Part shown: piece after piece, positions 7,501-15,120 of the stretch
How positions within the stretch are numbered: the stretch's first letter is position 1
Layout: the number at the start of each line of letters is the position of its first letter
From: Bacteroidales bacterium
GTDB taxonomy: Bacteria > Bacteroidota > Bacteroidia > Bacteroidales > F082
Assembly: GCA_014860665.1 (NCBI GenBank)
Contig: JACZJI010000044.1
Coordinates: forward strand, 1 to 57,939
Direction: 5' to 3'
DNA: 57,939 bases
Program-made: the position numbers and the translations under genes
Notes under the pieces: model-generated
Seen by the model: the letters and a program-made list of their open reading frames with translations, nothing else
Databases searched by the model: none
What the model was told of the DNA's origin: nothing

Positions 7501-7734
7501 TTAATTGACATTAAGGCTCTTTCTCCATTTCCTGTAGCAGGAAGTATAAAAACAAACCACAAATGTAGCCAGTGCAGAAAGTCCTAAGATTAATAAAATC
7601 TGGTCATAACCACTCGCGGAAATTCCAAAGCAGTGTGCCATAAACCCTGATAAAATAAATAATAAATACAGCACAAAACCGATTAACGAAAATGTCAGAC
7701 TGGCACCGATAATCATTTTTAGTTTTGCTTCCAT
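7501..7734 (-). CDS. small two-helix membrane protein
   Basis: 77 aa with two hydrophobic segments (about residues 8-30 and 46-63), cysteines C35, C61 and C66, and a basic C-terminus (YRKWRKSLNVN). It lies between the two Crp/Fnr genes on the opposite strand, convergent with the first. No family is recognised. Its codon use and clean membrane pattern make it a likely real gene. Position suggests, but does not prove, a link to the respiratory genes. Confidence 0.6.
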   Translation of the reverse strand: MEAKLKMIIGASLTFSLIGFVLYLLFILSGFMAHCFGISASGYDQILLILGLSALATFVVCFYTSCYRKWRKSLNVN

Positions 7735-7882
7735 GACTTTAATTTTTTATAATCTAAATTTAAGCATTTTTTGATTTATTTTCAGTATTAATATGATGAT
7801 TATTAACACTTTAATGTGTGATCTTTTACAAGTTAGATAGTACCATTTCACCTAATACTTTTTGATATTCCTGCTCAACTAA

Positions 7883-7898
7883 AGTGATATTCATCACA
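7883..7898. promoter_or_regulatory. second Crp/Fnr-type operator
   Basis: AGTGAT-ATTC-ATCACA is a palindrome with half-sites GTGA and TCAC spaced by 6. It lies 40 bp before the second Crp/Fnr gene and its centre is about 47 bp before that gene's ATG, a spacing that suits activation or autoregulation. Confidence 0.6.
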
Positions 7899-7925
7899 CA
7901 ATCGCACCCTGACAGTATTTCTTAC

Positions 7926-7933
7926 TAACTTTG
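7926..7933 (+). promoter_or_regulatory. -7 promoter box of Crp/Fnr gene 2
   Basis: TAACTTTG matches TAnnTTTG fully and ends 4 bases before the ATG at 7938. Transcription would start at or next to the start codon, giving a leaderless or very short-leader mRNA. Confidence 0.55.
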
Positions 7934-7937
7934 ATAT

Positions 7938-8624
7938 ATGCAGGATTGCAAAAATTGTGTTATACGATCCAAGGCCGTTGACACACTCAGTGAAGAAGAA
8001 TTGCATGTGTTAATGGAAAACTGTGCAGAAGCCACTTTCAGCGCAGGAGAATACATTATTAAAGAAGGCCTTCTGTCATCTCACGTTGGCTATCTGAAAT
8101 CAGGATTGGCTGCTGTTAATAAGAAAGGTGTTAAAGGCATCGAACAGATACTTAAAATTGTCCTTCCTAAAAACTACATTGGTTTACAAACCGTTTTATT
8201 TGAAAAAACAAATCAATACGCCGTCAAGGCCATTAACGAATGTATTGTTTGCTTCATTGATAATCTATCCTTTAAAAAACTGATCAGCCGGAATCCTCAG
8301 TTTGATGAAGAACTGTTGCTGTTTCTCTGCAATGAAGAGCTGACATATTTTGATCGCTTCGTCAACTGGCATCAAAAACAAATAAACAGCCGTGTAGCAG
8401 ACATCATTTTGTTTTTCTCTGAGAACATAAATAATCAGGCACTTTCCTTTGAAATTCCTCTTTCGCGTTTCGATCTGTCTTCGCTGATTTCTACCACCCG
8501 AGAAAGCCTGACCAGGTCAATAAAAGAACTTTCTGAAATAAAAGCTGTCAAAGTTAAAGGGAAGAAATTTCAAATTCTTGATCCGGAACTTCTTAAAAAA
8601 ATCAGTCAAAACGGTCATTACTGA
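7938..8624 (+). CDS. Crp/Fnr-family transcription regulator 2
   Basis: 228 aa, a paralogue of the regulator at 6751-7431, colinear over its whole length. It has C4, C7 and C29 (CX2CX21C), a beta-roll with GEYIIKEG, and a C-terminal helix-turn-helix (LSSLISTTRESLTRSIKEL). The Cys in VCFIDN and LFLCNEE are also shared with the paralogue. It lies 158 bp before the Rieske/cytochrome operon and has its own Crp-type palindrome and -7 box. It may control the downstream cytochrome genes, itself, or both; no matching palindrome is seen directly before the Rieske gene. Confidence 0.85.
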   Translation: MQDCKNCVIRSKAVDTLSEEELHVLMENCAEATFSAGEYIIKEGLLSSHVGYLKSGLAAVNKKGVKGIEQILKIVLPKNYIGLQTVLFEKTNQYAVKAINECIVCFIDNLSFKKLISRNPQFDEELLLFLCNEELTYFDRFVNWHQKQINSRVADIILFFSENINNQALSFEIPLSRFDLSSLISTTRESLTRSIKELSEIKAVKVKGKKFQILDPELLKKISQNGHY

Positions 8625-8782
8625 TAAATTGCATCAGCAAAAACATATACAGCATCTTATGATACGTAATTAAATCCCTTCTAAATTAGCGTTTTGACAG
8701 TACTTATGCAGTTATTTATATATGATAAATCCCATTTCGACCCTGCTATTTTGTAATTTCGCCACGAAAACATTTTCAGACT

Positions 8783-9175
8783 ATGGAAAAGCATAGCAGG
8801 AGGAAATTTCTACAATTGGGAGCAGCCGGAATAGGTCTTGGAATGGCATTTCTGTGGGATAAGCTTACACTACGTAACAATCATATTCTGAGTCAGAAAC
8901 AACATACTTTTCCCTTCAATAAAAACAAAGAAGTTACTTTTCTGCACGACTATATCATAGTCAACAAAGATGGAAAAACAGAAGTGTTTTCTTCGCATTG
9001 CACACATTTGGGATGTGTCATAAATAAAGAAGAAAACGGCAGGCTGGTCTGCCCCTGTCACGGTTCGCGCTACAATCTTGAAGGAGTGCCGGTAAAAGGC
9101 CCTGCCTATAAACCATTGGAAAAATTTACGGCAACCATTTCCAAAGACGGAGACCATATTAATATAAAATCCTGA
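8783..9175 (+). CDS. Rieske [2Fe-2S] protein
   Basis: 130 aa. The Rieske motifs CTHLGC (C73, H75, C78) and CPCHGS (C90, C92, H93) are complete: C73/H75/C90/H93 would hold the cluster and C78-C92 the disulfide. The N-terminus SRRKFLQLGAAGIGLGMAF is a Tat-type signal or anchor, so the cluster domain faces the periplasm. The next gene starts 4 bp after its stop, so Rieske and cytochrome b form one operon, a bc-type menaquinol oxidase. The protein is short compared with bc1 Rieske proteins and resembles the small b6f-like or alternative-complex type. Confidence 0.9.
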   Translation: MEKHSRRKFLQLGAAGIGLGMAFLWDKLTLRNNHILSQKQHTFPFNKNKEVTFLHDYIIVNKDGKTEVFSSHCTHLGCVINKEENGRLVCPCHGSRYNLEGVPVKGPAYKPLEKFTATISKDGDHINIKS

Positions 9176-9179
9176 AACA

Positions 9180-11912
9180 TTGAAAACGGATAACTGGCAT
9201 CTTAAGCTAAAGACTACCTATGGGGCGCTGGCGTTGGCTTTGTTTTCTTTTGTTATCATTTCAGGAATTTTACTGGCCATTCCGTTTAACGTCGAAAAAC
9301 CTTACAATAGCATCAGCACGATGGTGGTGATGAATCCCTGGGCTTCCTATATCCGCAACTTCCACTACTGGAGTTCACAATTTTTTCTGATTTTCAGCCT
9401 GCTGCACCTTTACGATCATTATCACAAGAAAAGTCAGATTGGTTTAAAGAAAGGGATGGCTTTCAGACTCAGCCTGGGAGTGCTTATCATTTTCCTGGCC
9501 ATGCTCACGGGTTTTTTGCTGAAAGGAGATGCCGACAGTATCCAGGCAAGGCAGATTTTGTTTACACTTTCTGAACGCATTCCTCTTTTCGGAAACCTCA
9601 TTGCATTCTCACTGTTGGGGAAAGAAGGAAGCTATCAGCTGATTTATGTTCATCACATAGCCACATTCACTGTTTTTATAGCCATCATCATTATAGAACA
9701 CAGCAAAAAATTCTGGCCAAAAGCTGGCGATTTTGTGATGGTCTTCCTGGGTCTGGCTGTTTTAAGTTATCTTTTTACGGCTCCGCTTCATGATAATCTG
9801 AATCCCAGCGTAAAAGGCCCCTGGTATTTTGTGGGATTTCAGGAAATTTTGCACTGGCTCAGTCATCCCGAATGGTCGCTCATGCTCATCCTCTTTTTGC
9901 TTCTGTTGGTTTACATAACCAATACTGAAAAGGGAAAGGCCATGTTTTTCAGCAAAAGAACATTGCTGGTCCTTACGGGAGTTTATCTTATCCTGACCTT
10001 GATTGGGTTGTTTTTCAGAGGCGAAAACTGGCAATGGGAAAACCCGGGGCAATCCAATTACAATTACAACGTCCTTTCCAATTTCAAAACCGAAAGGGTC
10101 GATTTTTTCCCTGATTTCACGCAAAAACAGTTGCTGGAAACTCCCACTGTTCTGGGAAGAAAAGAAAGCTGCCTTGTCTGCCATAACAACGCACACGGAT
10201 TTGTCCAATCTCACAACCCTGAAACCATCGGTTGTTTTTCATGCCACGGAGGCAATCCGTTTGCTACCGATAAGGAACAGGCACACCATAATATGAGATT
10301 AATTCCGGGCAACATGGACAACGCAGCTCAAAGCTGTGGAACGGCCCAGTGCCATCCCAACATCACTCAACGGGTTCCAACTTCATTAATGGATAATTTA
10401 AGCGGGATGATTAGTGTGGACCGGTATGTTTTTGGGGAGCAGGATAGTCCGAACACCATAACAGAGGTATCTCAATTGGGTCATTCAGCAGCAGATGAAC
10501 ATTTAAAAAATCTTTGTATTCGCTGCCATTTGGGAAATCCAAAAACAGAAACCGGGCCTGTAACCGAAGCCAGCCGGGGAGGCGGATGTCTGGCCTGTCA
10601 TCTGACCTACCAGCCGAATGCGCTGCATGCCTGGGAAAAGCATAAAAAGATTTCTTCTGACACTGCTTACTTGCAACAACATGCAGAAATCAGCCTGAAT
10701 GTGACCAGCAACCATTGTTTTGGTTGCCACAGCCGGTCGGCAAGAATCTCAACGAGTTATGAAGGTTGGACAGAAACCCTGATGGATGCAAAGAAAATGC
10801 CCGACAGCAGCAATTATAGGTTGATAGAAGGAAGCCGGGTATTCAAGTATGCAGGACAGGATGTGCACCATAAACTGAGGATGGAATGCATCGACTGCCA
10901 TAATTCCTATGAGTTGATGGGCGACGGAACCCGATATGCACACGAAGAAGATCAGGAAAATGTTCAATGTATTGACTGTCATTTTTCCGGCAAACCTGAT
11001 TTGACTGCAGCCAAAAACCTGGATGATGAATCAGCCAAAATAGCCGCATTACGTTTTGGAAATGTTGAAGGAAGGGAGATGTTAACCACACACAAAAAGA
11101 ATCATCCCTTGATAAACACCTGGTACAAGGATGACACGGCTTTCCTGATTACCAAAAACACAAAAAAGGTCTTTGCCATGAAAGCACCGGCTGCCGTCTG
11201 TACGCGTGGCGAAGCGCACAAAGATGTTTCCTGTTCGGCCTGCCACAGCGGCTGGGCGCCGACTTGTATCGGTTGTCACAACAGTTATGACCCCAATGAG
11301 GAAGGCTACAATATGCTTACCAACAAAATGCAAAAGGGTAGCTGGGTGGAATATACAGGTACTTATCAGGCACAATTACCTTCGCTTGGAATGCGCATCA
11401 CAAAAGATAAAAAAGAAGTCATTCCCGTAATCCCGGGAATGATCCTGAGTATTGACAAATCCAACTTCACCAAACGGAAACACGATTCATTGCTTTTCAG
11501 AAGGCTCTTTGCTCCTATAGCCCCTCACACCACCACGGCAGAGGGCCGCAGCTGTAAATCCTGCCACAACAACCCCGATGCACTGGGATATGGTTCCGGC
11601 ACTTTGACTTATATGATAAAAGGCGGAAAAGGAATCTGGAAATTCGACCCATACTACGCAAACAGTCAGCATGATAATTTGCCCGAAGATGCATGGATAG
11701 GATTTCTACAAACCCGAACAGGCATGGTTTCTACACGGACCAATGTGAAGCCTTTTACCGTGAAAGAACAACAGAAAATCCTTTTGGTCGGTGCCTGTCT
11801 TACCTGCCATAATGCCAACTCAAAGGTGATGAAAGAAAGCCTGATTGATTTCCAAAAAGTACTAAAGATCCGGTCGCCGAAATGTATTTTACCCGACTGG
11901 CATAGAGAATAA
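9180..11912 (+). CDS. cytochrome b fused to a 12-haem c-type cytochrome domain
   Basis: 910 aa starting with TTG; the next in-frame ATG lies after the first membrane helix, so TTG is favoured. Residues 1-300 form a cytochrome b domain with 7-8 membrane helices. Haem-b histidine pairs are seen in NFHYWSSQFFLIFSLLH (13 residues between) and HIATFTVFIAIIIIEH (14 between, the b6 spacing). PWYFVGFQEILHW resembles the quinol-site PEWY region. From about residue 330 the protein has 11 CXXCH motifs and one CX4CH (CGTAQCH), so 12 c-type haems in a periplasmic domain. With the Rieske protein it should move electrons from menaquinol through the multihaem domain to an unknown periplasmic acceptor. Its last 28 codons have a diverged copy at 12360-12442. 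Confidence 0.9.
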   Translation: MKTDNWHLKLKTTYGALALALFSFVIISGILLAIPFNVEKPYNSISTMVVMNPWASYIRNFHYWSSQFFLIFSLLHLYDHYHKKSQIGLKKGMAFRLSLGVLIIFLAMLTGFLLKGDADSIQARQILFTLSERIPLFGNLIAFSLLGKEGSYQLIYVHHIATFTVFIAIIIIEHSKKFWPKAGDFVMVFLGLAVLSYLFTAPLHDNLNPSVKGPWYFVGFQEILHWLSHPEWSLMLILFLLLLVYITNTEKGKAMFFSKRTLLVLTGVYLILTLIGLFFRGENWQWENPGQSNYNYNVLSNFKTERVDFFPDFTQKQLLETPTVLGRKESCLVCHNNAHGFVQSHNPETIGCFSCHGGNPFATDKEQAHHNMRLIPGNMDNAAQSCGTAQCHPNITQRVPTSLMDNLSGMISVDRYVFGEQDSPNTITEVSQLGHSAADEHLKNLCIRCHLGNPKTETGPVTEASRGGGCLACHLTYQPNALHAWEKHKKISSDTAYLQQHAEISLNVTSNHCFGCHSRSARISTSYEGWTETLMDAKKMPDSSNYRLIEGSRVFKYAGQDVHHKLRMECIDCHNSYELMGDGTRYAHEEDQENVQCIDCHFSGKPDLTAAKNLDDESAKIAALRFGNVEGREMLTTHKKNHPLINTWYKDDTAFLITKNTKKVFAMKAPAAVCTRGEAHKDVSCSACHSGWAPTCIGCHNSYDPNEEGYNMLTNKMQKGSWVEYTGTYQAQLPSLGMRITKDKKEVIPVIPGMILSIDKSNFTKRKHDSLLFRRLFAPIAPHTTTAEGRSCKSCHNNPDALGYGSGTLTYMIKGGKGIWKFDPYYANSQHDNLPEDAWIGFLQTRTGMVSTRTNVKPFTVKEQQKILLVGACLTCHNANSKVMKESLIDFQKVLKIRSPKCILPDWHRE

Positions 11913-12050
11913 GATCACTTTGCTCATTTGGATTTACAATCCCTGCCTGCTATTGGTTAATCAGTATAAGTAGGTTTGTAACTGCGTCACCTTGTCCCCT
12001 TGTCATATGAAAAAGTCTTTGCCTGCAATGAGGGTCTTTCTCCCACCCAG

Positions 12051-12211
12051 GTCCGACTCAAGTCCGACATAACGCCCGGGTTCCTTCGATGTTCCTTCGT
12101 TGTTTGTTCGATCTTTAGTCGGAAAAAAACGAACAAACTTCGTCTAAACTTCGTATTTCAATTGTTTTTAATTCATTTTAACCTCGGATTCAGGTCGGAC
12201 TTGAATCGGAC
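12051..12211. repeat. inverted-repeat element after the multihaem cytochrome gene
   Basis: The 18-bp ends GTCCGACTCAAGTCCGAC (12051-12068) and GTCGGACTTGAATCGGAC (12194-12211) are inverted with 17 of 18 matches. Inside, GTTTGTTCG (12102-12110) pairs with CGAACAAAC (12130-12138). The AT-rich 161-bp segment can form a cruciform and resembles a small non-autonomous mobile element. Confidence 0.6.
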
Positions 12212-12227
12212 TTAAACCGGAATTACC

Positions 12228-12442
12228 ATGACACGATCAGATGCAAGTATTTTAAGCGATTTAAGGGCCGTATCGGCAACGTTATCGTCTACAAACTCAA
12301 TGGAAAAACCGTGATGCGCATATGTCCCGCAGGCAGAAAGAAAAAGCCAGCGGAAGGGATGAAAAAAAACCTGGTAGACTTTCAAAAAGTGCTGAAAGGC
12401 AGGTCTTATAAGTGCATTTTACCGGAATGGAGTGTTCATTGA
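12228..12442 (+). pseudogene. frameshifted small gene whose end copies the cytochrome C-terminus
   Basis: From ATG 12228 the frame reads MTRSDASILSDLR and then loses sense. One frame over, the sequence continues as GRIGNVIVYKLNGKTVMRIC up to TGA at 12440-12442. A single missing G in the GGG at about 12264-12266 would join both parts into one 71-72 codon gene. The N-terminal part resembles small Bacteroidota proteins with a GxIGNVVVYxLNGK pattern whose role is unknown to me. The C-terminal part (NLVDFQKVLKGRSYKCILPE) is strikingly like the C-terminus of the cytochrome upstream (SLIDFQKVLKIRSPKCILPD), also at the DNA level. It is either a pseudogene or a base-call error in a live gene. Confidence 0.6.
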
Positions 12443-12464
12443 AATAAACTTTCCCGCTGGTAAA

Positions 12465-14789
12465 TCAGTTAATCTGGAAATTACCCGTGTTGGTATCTTT
12501 ATTATTAATTTTTTTAACTGCTCCATGAAAATGTTTTCCAAAATTCAGTGCGTAATTCAGACTGAAAACTACCATCCTCCCATTATCATATATATCCACA
12601 GTATGCCAGGTATCGACCAATGAGCTTTGTACAGATCGTTCCCCAAGATGCCATGATTTTGATAAAAGAAGCCAAATCCCCGCTGAAAGCGTCAGATTCT
12701 TATGTTTATATTGTAAGGAAACTGAAGAATTGCCAGGATTATCTACAATATACTGATTTACAATTTCTTTATAATTTGAATAATAATACAAATTCAATGA
12801 AAATTTCTTATAATTCAAAAAGGCGGATGCATTCACAGAGCAATTGAGAAGTGAGCTCCTTGCACCATTCCTTAACCAAATCTGATCGCTGAATAAGTTA
12901 CCGCCTACTGCAAATCGAAGCCAGTGTGATTTAAACGGATTTAAGTTTAGATAAGTGGATAGGAAAATAGAATGTTCATGCCCCTGATTTGAATAGGAAT
13001 CTAAGATATAACTGGTTGAATCGCTAAAAGCTTCCTGGATTATATTACGGCCATAATAGTATTGTACCTGAGTGTTCAGCGACAATTTCTTTAAACTTAA
13101 GTTGTACTCCATCGTGTAATGGTGCTCGTTATAAGGTATGAGATTAGGATTGCCTTTATAAATTATATTATTATCGATATAATACTGATTGAAACTAAGT
13201 TCATCCAGTGTAGGGATATGTGGAACTTCTCTGTAATAACATGTAATAGTAGATTTTTTCGATAACCGGTAACTCAAACGGACCAAAGGCCTGAATGCCC
13301 AAAAGGAATAATTAATGGGAGTGTTGTTGTCGGTGAACCGGTTTTGGCTTAAACCCAAATCTGCCTGATAGGATAGGTTTTTAATATGGCCTATAATTTC
13401 TGCATAAGCATACTTTTCAGAGGTCAGCATCTCGTAATCGGAATTTTCAAAAGTATTCTTTGTTTTTTCGGATAAGGTTCCTGTATTATATCTTAGTCCA
13501 AAAGAAGTACTTACTTTTCCATAGTCTTTGGTATAGATAGCTTCCGCAATAACAGAACGTTTAATATTTCTGTTAATTAAAGAATCAAGCAAAACGATTT
13601 CATTAGCATCGGAAACTTCCTTCCTTTGGTAATTTTCACTGTTTTTGAAATAATTACCCACAACATCGAAAATTAACTCCTGTTTCTTAGGCAGATGTTT
13701 TAAAAAGTATATATCTGTACTTGGATTAAAATTGGTGTAAAAAGCTTTCTCTTTTCCCTTACCGGAAACAGCGACATCATTATCATTGTACAAAAAATTA
13801 TAATTCGAAATAATATTAGTAGGCATATATCCCGGGGAAACATTTACCCGGAAAATGTAGTTACTGTCTTTTTGATGAATAAAATTAAAACTAAGTATAT
13901 TTTGATCGTAGTCAAAAGGGCTTTTTAATCCCGTCCTTTTCTCCTCGTAGTGATTGCCTTGCAATGAATAACGAAAATCATCATTCACCACTCTTTGAGT
14001 GTAATTTGTATGTTGAAGAAAATAATAAAATCCAAATTGTGAGTTTTTCACATTGTATTTCAAGTTAATCTCATCACCTCCATAACCTGTATTAACAGCA
14101 TTTTGAAGGTTAAGGACTACATCTCCTCCCTTTTGGCTTTTTTTTGTTATAATATTGATGACTGATGCAAAACCCGAAGTAGCGTATCGGGCAGGAGGGA
14201 TATCATAATATTCCACTTTGATAACCTTATCCGGCCTCAAACCCATTAAATCCTGAACCGTTGCATTCAGCCCGTTTATCATGATTTTAACTGACCTCCC
14301 ATTCAGAGAACTAACTCCATAATTTAGCTTGTCAATACGTAGTTCCGGAACATTTTCAAGCAGGTCAAAACCTGAAGAGGCTTCCTTTAAATCTGTTTTT
14401 GTGATATAATAATCCGTTTTGTTTATCTCATTATTAATGCTTTTCCCTTTGATGGAAACTTCCTTTAAATTGGTTGATAAAGGTTTTAAAATTATATTTC
14501 TTACCACATTATTCTGAGAAACTGTAAGTTTTGCAGTGGAGGTTTTATATCCCAACATTGCAACCTTGATAAGATAATTGTCAGGCTTAACATTTTGAAA
14601 AATATATATTCCTTTAAGATCGGTAATTCCTCCGGCAACGATCCGGGTTGTGTCTTTTGCATTAAAAAGTTCCACATTTGCAAACGCCAGAGGCTCCTGG
14701 TTGGGGCCTGTCACTCTTCCGGTTATTTTACTTTGACTAAAAAGAAATTGAGGCAACAATGCACAAATGAGTAATAAACAAGCTTTCAT
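12465..14789 (-). CDS. TonB-receptor-like outer-membrane beta-barrel protein with carboxypeptidase-like domain
   Basis: 774 aa. A signal peptide (MKACLLLICALLPQFLFSQ) is followed by a carboxypeptidase-regulatory-like Ig fold (residues about 20-105, ITGRVTGPNQEPLAFANVEL to LTVSQ). Next comes a plug-like region (DYYITKTDLKEASSGFDLLE, VKIMINGLNA, PARYATSGFASVINIITKK) and a long beta-barrel rich in alternating aromatic residues. This matches the Bacteroidota outer-membrane receptor group related to TonB-dependent receptors but without an obvious SusD partner. The substrate is unknown. It stands alone, convergent with the cytochrome operon, and its stop at 12465-12467 is 22 bp from the end of the small pseudogene. 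A -7 box lies at 14921-14928. Confidence 0.85.
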   Translation of the reverse strand: MKACLLLICALLPQFLFSQSKITGRVTGPNQEPLAFANVELFNAKDTTRIVAGGITDLKGIYIFQNVKPDNYLIKVAMLGYKTSTAKLTVSQNNVVRNIILKPLSTNLKEVSIKGKSINNEINKTDYYITKTDLKEASSGFDLLENVPELRIDKLNYGVSSLNGRSVKIMINGLNATVQDLMGLRPDKVIKVEYYDIPPARYATSGFASVINIITKKSQKGGDVVLNLQNAVNTGYGGDEINLKYNVKNSQFGFYYFLQHTNYTQRVVNDDFRYSLQGNHYEEKRTGLKSPFDYDQNILSFNFIHQKDSNYIFRVNVSPGYMPTNIISNYNFLYNDNDVAVSGKGKEKAFYTNFNPSTDIYFLKHLPKKQELIFDVVGNYFKNSENYQRKEVSDANEIVLLDSLINRNIKRSVIAEAIYTKDYGKVSTSFGLRYNTGTLSEKTKNTFENSDYEMLTSEKYAYAEIIGHIKNLSYQADLGLSQNRFTDNNTPINYSFWAFRPLVRLSYRLSKKSTITCYYREVPHIPTLDELSFNQYYIDNNIIYKGNPNLIPYNEHHYTMEYNLSLKKLSLNTQVQYYYGRNIIQEAFSDSTSYILDSYSNQGHEHSIFLSTYLNLNPFKSHWLRFAVGGNLFSDQIWLRNGARSSLLNCSVNASAFLNYKKFSLNLYYYSNYKEIVNQYIVDNPGNSSVSLQYKHKNLTLSAGIWLLLSKSWHLGERSVQSSLVDTWHTVDIYDNGRMVVFSLNYALNFGKHFHGAVKKINNKDTNTGNFQIN

Positions 14790-14920
14790 ATTATTTTGGT
14801 TTAACTATTACAAATTCAACTCCTTACAAAAGAGAATAATTCTTCTAGATATGTATCAGTAGAAACAGCTTTTAGGTTTTTTAGGTTATATCAGCAGCGT
14901 GATATGAAAATATCAGTTTC

Positions 14921-14928
14921 CAAAATTA
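14921..14928 (-). promoter_or_regulatory. -7 promoter box of the receptor gene
   Basis: On the minus strand this reads TAATTTTG, a full match to TAnnTTTG, about 130 bp before the ATG at 14789. It would give a leader of roughly 125 bases. Confidence 0.45.
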
Positions 14929-15054
14929 GTAAAATCACAGGCCATTAAGTGAAATTATAATTATTTGTAATTTTTTAACATTTTTTAAACGTACCATCCT
15001 TGAAATTATGAATCTCTGAAATGAAAACAACAGTGCCAATTAAACACAACGTAA

Positions 15055-15094
15055 CACAAAAAAGGCATCCCTCCGTAAACCGAAAGAATGCCTT
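15055..15094 (-). terminator. terminator of the first DUF2723 gene
   Basis: AAGGCAT (15062-15068) pairs with ATGCCTT (15088-15094), with a run of A on the plus strand (T on the minus strand) on the exit side. It lies 27 bp after the stop of the gene at 15121. Confidence 0.6.
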
Positions 15095-15120
15095 CTCATT
15101 ATTTTCTGTAAAACTCCTAC

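Larger units (their letters stand above)
14790..15120. other. intergenic region, promoter of the receptor gene and downstream terminator
   Basis: A 331-bp gap between two minus-strand genes. It holds a -7 box for the receptor (14921-14928), a small hairpin GATAT-GAAA-ATATC near 14910, and the terminator of the DUF2723 gene at 15062-15094. No coding potential is seen. Confidence 0.6.

Noticed and set aside
8694..8710. Possible sigma-54 promoter before the Rieske gene (TTGACA-N8-GCA)
   Set aside because: Spacing fits, but the -24 GG is GA and the -12 element is weak. Too few matches to claim.
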